A model generated the notes under the pieces. It was given only the letters and a program-made list of their open reading frames with translations. It ran no database searches and was not told the DNA's origin. DNA of 64,000 nt from contig NZ_CP018906.1 of assembly GCF_000785105.2 (NCBI RefSeq), forward strand, positions 124,001 through 188,000, given 5' to 3'. The position numbers were made by a program, and so were the translations under genes. Positions 59,916-64,000 of the stretch are shown piece after piece; the stretch's first letter is position 1, and each line of letters starts with the position of its first letter. This DNA is from Lentilactobacillus curieae (lineage in GTDB: Bacteria > Bacillota > Bacilli > Lactobacillales > Lactobacillaceae).

Positions 59916-61085
59916 TTATTCTGCGTCGTAGGCTTCTTGGAACAACTTAACTAATTCTTCTTTAGTACCCTTACGTGGGTTTGAAAATGCGTTTCCATCC
60001 TTCAACGCGTTTTCTGCCATCATTTCAAAGTCTTCTGGTTTGGCACCAATCGCTTTAATACTACGAGGAATGTTAACATCATCGGCCAATTGACGCATTG
60101 CCTTGATTGACAATTCTGCAGCATCCCTAGTTGATAGTCCAGTGGTATCTTCACCCATAATTCTAGCTAACTCTGCAAAGCGTTCTGGTGCGGCAATGAT
60201 ATTATACTTTTCAACGATTGGTAATAACATCGCACAGCAAACACCATGGGGAGCATCATATTGACCACCAAGTTGGTGGGCCATAGCATGGACATAACCA
60301 AGATCAGCATTGTTAAATGCCATTCCGCCAAGCATTTCTGCTTCAACCATTTTAGTTCTGGCATCAACGTCGTGACCGTTAGCAACAGCTTGACGAAGAC
60401 TTTCTTCAACTAACTTGATTGCTTCCACACATTGGCCATCAGTAATGTCATTACGGTTGGTTGACACATATGGCTCAATAGCTTGAACAAAAGTATCCAT
60501 TCCTGTTGCAGCAGTTAAACCCGCAGGAACGTCTAGCATTAACATTGGGTCATTAAACGAAACCAATGGAACGTTCCGCCATGAAACAACAACAAATTTT
60601 AGCTTAGTTTCTTCATTAGTAATTACACAGTGGCGAGTTAACTCAGATGCCGTTCCAGCAGTTGTGTTGACAGCCATCAATGGAGGAAGTGGATTATCAA
60701 GAGTTTCGATTCCAGCTAGCTTAGTGATATCGTCACCATTGGTTAAAATAATTCCAGTTCCTTTACCAGCATCATGGGAGGAACCCCCACCAACAGTGAT
60801 GATACTGTCACAGTTATTATCTAAATATACTTGTTTAGCGGCTTGAATATTTCTAACCTTAGGATTTGGTTCAACCCCATCATAAATTGCATAATCTACT
60901 CCAGCTTCATCAAGTGATGACAAAGTTTGGGCAACTGGACCGTTGTCCATTGAGCGTAAGAATTTGTCAGTAACAATTAATGGTTTGCTCATGTTAAGCA
61001 TCTTAGCACGATCACCAATTTTCTTAATTACCCCTTTACCAAAAAAATTCACGCTTGGCATTAAGAAATCAAAATTTTCCTTCAT
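59916..61085 (-). CDS. Iron-type alcohol dehydrogenase, 1,3-propanediol dehydrogenase-like
   Basis: Group III metal-dependent alcohol dehydrogenase of 389 residues. It is much like DhaT: NFDFLMPSVNFFGKGVIKKI at the start, the NAD motif VGGGSSHDAGKG near 100, NTTAGTASELTRHCV near 145 and GYVHAMAHQLGGQYDAPHGV near 265 with two of the metal His. A third metal ligand position appears changed: GMDTFVQAIEPY has Gln where DhaT has His (GMDALTHAVEAY). In heterofermentative lactobacilli such enzymes reduce 3-hydroxypropionaldehyde and reoxidise NADH. AAAGGGG precedes the ATG at 61085. Confidence 0.88.
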   Translation of the reverse strand: MKENFDFLMPSVNFFGKGVIKKIGDRAKMLNMSKPLIVTDKFLRSMDNGPVAQTLSSLDEAGVDYAIYDGVEPNPKVRNIQAAKQVYLDNNCDSIITVGGGSSHDAGKGTGIILTNGDDITKLAGIETLDNPLPPLMAVNTTAGTASELTRHCVITNEETKLKFVVVSWRNVPLVSFNDPMLMLDVPAGLTAATGMDTFVQAIEPYVSTNRNDITDGQCVEAIKLVEESLRQAVANGHDVDARTKMVEAEMLGGMAFNNADLGYVHAMAHQLGGQYDAPHGVCCAMLLPIVEKYNIIAAPERFAELARIMGEDTTGLSTRDAAELSIKAMRQLADDVNIPRSIKAIGAKPEDFEMMAENALKDGNAFSNPRKGTKEELVKLFQEAYDAE

Positions 61086-61127
61086 CAATAAAATCCCCTT
61101 TAAATAAATATTATGATAACAGTGTTA

Positions 61128-61156
61128 ATCATATCATCGCCCTTACGAGATGTAAA
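61128..61156 (-). promoter_or_regulatory. Promoter of the DhaT-like gene
   Basis: Minus strand -35 TTTACA (61151-61156), 17-bp spacer, -10 TATGAT (61128-61133) with TG extension. An imperfect inverted repeat (AACA-c-TGTT core, 61113-61130) overlaps the expected start site and could be an operator. Confidence 0.75.
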
Positions 61157-61316
61157 TAATTTCACAATAGTTTTTTGTTTATTTTTAAATCGTAAAAAAG
61201 CCTGTATTGTCAGTCTATGTAAGCGTTATGCTATAAACTGTTTTCGGACTCCTTTTGTGTTGTTCATCCTGGAATGTTGTGAACAATTTAATTAATCTCG
61301 TTAACTTAACATGGGA

Positions 61317-61345
61317 TTGACCGAGTTTACAAAAGGCGGTAAACT
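61317..61345 (+). promoter_or_regulatory. Promoter of the Met T-box transcript
   Basis: -35 TTGACC (61317-61322), 17-bp spacer, -10 TAAACT (61340-61345), just before the T-box leader. Confidence 0.75.
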
Positions 61346-61364
61346 AACTTCAATTTAATTATTA

Positions 61365-61620
61365 GACAGTGATGAGAAGAGTAATCATCTGAATTTAATA
61401 AAGAGAGCTTCGGTTTCACGGTGAGAGAAGATAAATTCAGTTGATGAAGATGATCTCTGAGTCTAGTTGCGGTCTTTTGGCTAGTAACTCGTTGGCAATC
61501 GTTAACTTGCACGGTATTCTTACGAGAGTACTGATAGAGATGCTAGCCATGACTAGCAAACCAGGTGGTACCGCGAAATTTCGCCCTGAACAATTATTTA
61601 TTGTTCAGGGCTTTTTATTT
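61365..61620 (+). promoter_or_regulatory. T-box leader (Met specifier)
   Basis: GGTGGTACCGCG (61564-61575) is the T-box. A terminator stem (61583-61593 with 61601-61611) and five T follow. The upper stem I pairs AATCATCTGAATTT with AAATTCAGTTGAT. The specifier-loop codon reads ATG followed by A (61450-61452), so the gene responds to uncharged tRNA-Met. Confidence 0.92.
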
Positions 61621-61633
61621 GGAGGAATGAACA

Positions 61634-62806
61634 ATGACAGAAAATAGACTAGATACAATTCTCGCTCAAGCAGGTAACCGGAACAACCATGATCAATACG
61701 GATCAGTCTCCACTCCACTTTACTTTTCATCTAACTTTAGGCATCCTTCTTTAGAGGAGGTCGAGGCTAGTGATCCCCATTCAGGATATTCATACTCACG
61801 ACTCTCGACCCCCACTCGGGACGTACTTCAAGACACCTTAGCTAAGATGGAATCTGGCTGTGCTGCATACGCTGTTAGCTCTGGAATGGCAGCAATCCAG
61901 TTAGTGTTCAGTTTGTTTAAAACTGGTGACAAAATTATCACCTCAGATGATTTATATGGAGGCTCATTTAGATACTTCGACTACCTTGAATCTCACTACA
62001 ACATCCAGTTCACAAAGTGGAACGGAACTGATTATGATGAACTCCAACAACTAGTTTCTCCAGATACTAAAGCAATTTGGCTGGAAACACCTTCAAACCC
62101 GACAATGAAAATTATCGACATAGATAAAGTTGCTAATATTCTTCACACGGCTAATCCAGAATCACTAGTTTGTGTGGATAATACATTTCTAACTCCCGTA
62201 TATCAACAACCCCTGACTCAAGGAGCAGACATTGTGGTCCACAGTGCTACTAAGTATCTTTCTGGACATAATGATTTACTCGGTGGTGCCGTCATCGCTA
62301 AAAAGCCACAAATTGCCGAAGAGTTGGAATTTAATTTTAATACCACAGGGGTAACCCTTGATCCATTTGACTCATGGTTGTTACTTCGAAGTTTAAAAAC
62401 CTTATCTGTCAGAATGGAACGTCACACCAGTAACGCTCAAAAAGTTGCTGCCTGTTTGAGCAATGTTCCGTGTATTGAAAAAGTCCTGTACTCGGGACAA
62501 GGTGGCATGGTCAGTTTCTACCTATATAGTGAGGATAAAGTCCGTCAATTACTAGATAATCTTAAAGTGGTTGCATTTGCAGAAAGCCTTGGTGGCGTTG
62601 AAAGTTTGATCACGCTACCAGCTAAGCAGACCCATGCTGATATGACCGAGGAGGCTCGGCAAAAACTGGGGATCACTAGCACCTTGCTTCGGCTCTCAGT
62701 TGGCTTAGAAAATCCTGATGATATCATTGAAGATATTGTTTCAGCACTGGGTGAATCTCTTGGTCAAGAAAACCCGAGTCCATCGCCATACGCTAACATC
62801 AACTAA
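61634..62806 (+). CDS. Cystathionine gamma-synthase/beta-lyase family PLP enzyme
   Basis: Fold-type I trans-sulfuration enzyme of 390 residues. The PLP lysine is in HSATKYLSGHNDLLGG near residue 200. Other family motifs are YSYSRLSTPTRD near 52, SSGMAAIQ near 85, ETPSNPTMKIIDI near 155 and AESLGGVESLITLPA near 325. Sequence alone does not separate MetB from MetC activity. The Met T-box in front argues for a role in methionine supply. GGAGG precedes the ATG. Confidence 0.9.
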   Translation: MTENRLDTILAQAGNRNNHDQYGSVSTPLYFSSNFRHPSLEEVEASDPHSGYSYSRLSTPTRDVLQDTLAKMESGCAAYAVSSGMAAIQLVFSLFKTGDKIITSDDLYGGSFRYFDYLESHYNIQFTKWNGTDYDELQQLVSPDTKAIWLETPSNPTMKIIDIDKVANILHTANPESLVCVDNTFLTPVYQQPLTQGADIVVHSATKYLSGHNDLLGGAVIAKKPQIAEELEFNFNTTGVTLDPFDSWLLLRSLKTLSVRMERHTSNAQKVAACLSNVPCIEKVLYSGQGGMVSFYLYSEDKVRQLLDNLKVVAFAESLGGVESLITLPAKQTHADMTEEARQKLGITSTLLRLSVGLENPDDIIEDIVSALGESLGQENPSPSPYANIN

Positions 62807-62820
62807 ATATTTTATGACAC

Positions 62821-62856
62821 AAAAAAAGCCGACGATTTACATTTCGTCGGCTCTTT
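62821..62856. terminator. Bidirectional terminator after the PLP enzyme
   Basis: AGCCGACGA (62827-62835) pairs with TCGTCGGCT (62844-62852). Seven T follow on the minus strand and CTTTCTT on the plus strand, so it stops both converging units. Confidence 0.88.
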
Positions 62857-62869
62857 CTTATAGCATCAG

Positions 62870-62923
62870 CTATTTAGTTGAAACCTTCACAGCTGATGCT
62901 TTAAGATTATTTCCAATTGTCAA
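62870..62923 (-). CDS. Candidate 17-residue peptide or leader ORF with strong ribosome binding site
   Basis: On the minus strand AAAGGAGG stands 9 nt before a TTG that opens a 17-codon frame (MTIGNNLKASAVKVSTK). An ATG frame of 7 codons overlaps the same site. The coding stretch overlaps an inverted repeat (AGCATCAGCT with AGCTGATGCT, 62862-62871 and 62892-62901), and a terminator follows. It may be a real small peptide, a regulatory leader or the end of a longer transcript. No family was recognised. Confidence 0.35.
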   Translation of the reverse strand: MTIGNNLKASAVKVSTK

Positions 62924-62987
62924 AAAGCATCACCTCCTTTTTTTGTTGTCAATAAGATACAACCATTTGTAGGAGAATGCAAGTAAA

Positions 62988-63425
62988 TTACCCTAATGCA
63001 TTATAAGTGTACTTATGCTTGATCTTTTGGGAGGTGTAAACGTCATACGAACCAACTCCGTAGGATCTAATCAATACCTTTTTATACGAACCTTTGATCA
63101 ACTTTTTAGTAGTTTTGAATTGTCCTAATGACTGGGATTGCTTACTTGATTTATTTAGCATGTACCACGATCCCCATTTAGAAACGCTCAGCTTTTTATA
63201 TCCCTTTTTTGATGGGGTATATTTTTTCCCATCAAACGTAACTGACTTGGGAGTCACTTTGATTTGGCTAAATTTTGACTTTCCTTTATAACAGTACCAG
63301 GTTCCTTGAATCTTCGCAGGCGTTTTGGTGCTTGCTTGTGCAGAAACTGGTTGTGTGTTTGCCGCCAAAAAAAGTCCAAACAGAGCTACAAACATCAAAA
63401 CCGAATTTTTAAATACTTTCAACAT
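62988..63425 (-). CDS. Small secreted protein of unknown function
   Basis: A 145-residue exported protein. It starts MLKVFKNSVLMFVALFGLFL with a signal peptide that probably ends at VSAQA near residue 32. The mature part is Lys/Tyr/Trp/Ser-rich and predicted to be beta-stranded, with IQGTWYCYKGKSKFSQIKVT near 42 and a repeated WGSWYML-like strand near 85. It is very basic, so it may bind the cell wall. The start at 63425 has AAGGAAG upstream. It follows hisD on the same strand. No family assigned. Confidence 0.7.
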   Translation of the reverse strand: MLKVFKNSVLMFVALFGLFLAANTQPVSAQASTKTPAKIQGTWYCYKGKSKFSQIKVTPKSVTFDGKKYTPSKKGYKKLSVSKWGSWYMLNKSSKQSQSLGQFKTTKKLIKGSYKKVLIRSYGVGSYDVYTSQKIKHKYTYNALG

Positions 63426-63516
63426 GCTATCACTTCCTTGCAAAAATTATAGCATGCGTCCCATTTCCCTGCGGTTACTGTCCATCGACAATTGCATTAC
63501 GGATGTAAGACACGGT

Positions 63517-64000
63517 TTACATCTGTTCTCCATTAAAACGGCTTTCAATTGCTCTGGCGTGGGCTTCTAACCCCTCAACTCTGGCAAGAGTGGTAATATT
63601 CTTGGCATCCTTTTCTAGAGCATCTTTGGTGTATGAAACAAATTGAGTCTTTTTAATAAAATCGTCAACTCCTAACGGCGAGAAGAATCTGGCCGTTCCA
63701 CCAGTTGGCAATATGTGGTTGGGGCCTGCCAAGTAATCCCCCAGCGGCTCGGACGCGGAGAATCCAAGAAAAACTGAACCAGCGTTTTTAATTTGGTTAA
63801 GGTAAGAAATCGCATCATTTAACTGCACCTCCAAGTGTTCAGGAGCAACGTCATTCATCAATTCAAATGCATCGTCAATGTTCTCAACAACTGCAATAAA
63901 CCCTTCATTATCAACTGCAGCTTGAGCAATTTCCCGTCGTGGTAGTAAAGCACATTGGCGATTAACTTCCACACTTACCTGACTTGCCAGAACCTCGCTA
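63517..64000 (-). CDS. hisD: Histidinol dehydrogenase HisD (5' part cut by window)
   Basis: Zinc enzyme that oxidises histidinol to histidine in two NAD-dependent steps, the last reactions of the pathway. The visible C-terminal 160 residues run from SEVLASQVSVEVNRQCALLP through EHLEVQLNDAI to the signature GPNHILPTGGTARFFSPLGV and the end HARAIESRFNGEQM. The frame stays open to position 64000, so the start lies outside. The gene is about 58 kb from the hisZGBHAFIEC operon, which lacks it. Whether other his genes lie upstream of it cannot be seen. Confidence 0.95.
   Translation of the reverse strand, partial: SEVLASQVSVEVNRQCALLPRREIAQAAVDNEGFIAVVENIDDAFELMNDVAPEHLEVQLNDAISYLNQIKNAGSVFLGFSASEPLGDYLAGPNHILPTGGTARFFSPLGVDDFIKKTQFVSYTKDALEKDAKNITTLARVEGLEAHARAIESRFNGEQM

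Noticed and set aside
61217-61233. CRE-like sequence (core TGTAAGCGTTA) upstream of the DhaT-like gene
   Set aside because: One key position of the CcpA consensus is wrong and the site is about 130 bp upstream of the start codon, so it is too weak to call.

Overview
The window is from a low-GC Gram-positive bacterium of the Lactobacillaceae. The evidence is a lactobacillus-type dcw (division and cell-wall) cluster, tRNA-dependent T-box leaders, strong AGGAGG ribosome binding sites, the small families DUF1831, DUF3397, DUF4044 and DUF4811, and a Spx-MecA-CoiA-PepF block. A DhaT-like alcohol dehydrogenase hints at a heterofermentative lineage, but the species cannot be fixed from the sequence.

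Region 1 (1-12.8 kb, all on the minus strand) holds the 5' part of mnmA and a compact histidine operon, hisZ-G-B-H-A-F-I-E-C. The operon is led by a T-box with a His (CAC) specifier. It is followed upstream by a PHP-type histidinol-phosphatase gene, a branched-chain aminotransferase with a clear promoter, a cysteine desulfurase with its DUF1831 partner, the MTA/SAH nucleosidase, an ADP-ribose pyrophosphatase and a small cold-shock-like protein. The operon has no hisD between hisG and hisB. The 3' part of a hisD lies at the other end of the window (63.5-64.0 kb).

Region 2 (12.8-30.6 kb) is ileS with its own Ile T-box, followed by the dcw cluster read leftwards: mraZ-rsmH-ftsL-ftsI-mraY-murD-murG-divIB-ftsA-ftsZ-sepF-yggT-ylmH-divIVA. 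In front of mraZ are four TGTGG-type boxes at exact 10-bp spacing, the expected MraZ operator. Region 3 (30.6-44.7 kb) holds ftsK, trmL, rluD-type, nadK and relQ genes, then a block much like Bacillus yjb synteny (spxH, pepF, coiA, mecA, spx). A plus-strand glutamate-cysteine ligase gene is set between coiA and mecA. Metallo-hydrolase, ABM-type monooxygenase and OsmC genes follow.

Region 4 (44.75-52.2 kb) is one rRNA operon read leftwards: tandem promoters P1/P2, 16S, tRNA-Ile, tRNA-Ala, 23S, 5S, then 20 tRNA genes and a strong terminator. The array carries a 159-bp exact duplication of tRNA-fMet plus tRNA-Asp and several tRNAs with unusual bases.

Region 5 (52.2-64 kb) is more mixed: tyrS with a Tyr T-box, a secreted metalloprotease, a divergent MerR regulator and multidrug-type MFS/DUF4811 operon with a dyad between them, an orphan RmlB-like dehydratase translationally coupled to a hydroxyacid dehydrogenase, a DhaT-like dehydrogenase, a cystathionine lyase/synthase gene under a Met T-box, a small secreted protein, and hisD. 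No CRISPR array, prophage, insertion sequence or clear defence island was seen. The points most worth following are the displaced hisD, the aberrant tRNAs, substitutions in catalytic or metal-ligand positions of two enzymes, and several intergenic repeat elements.
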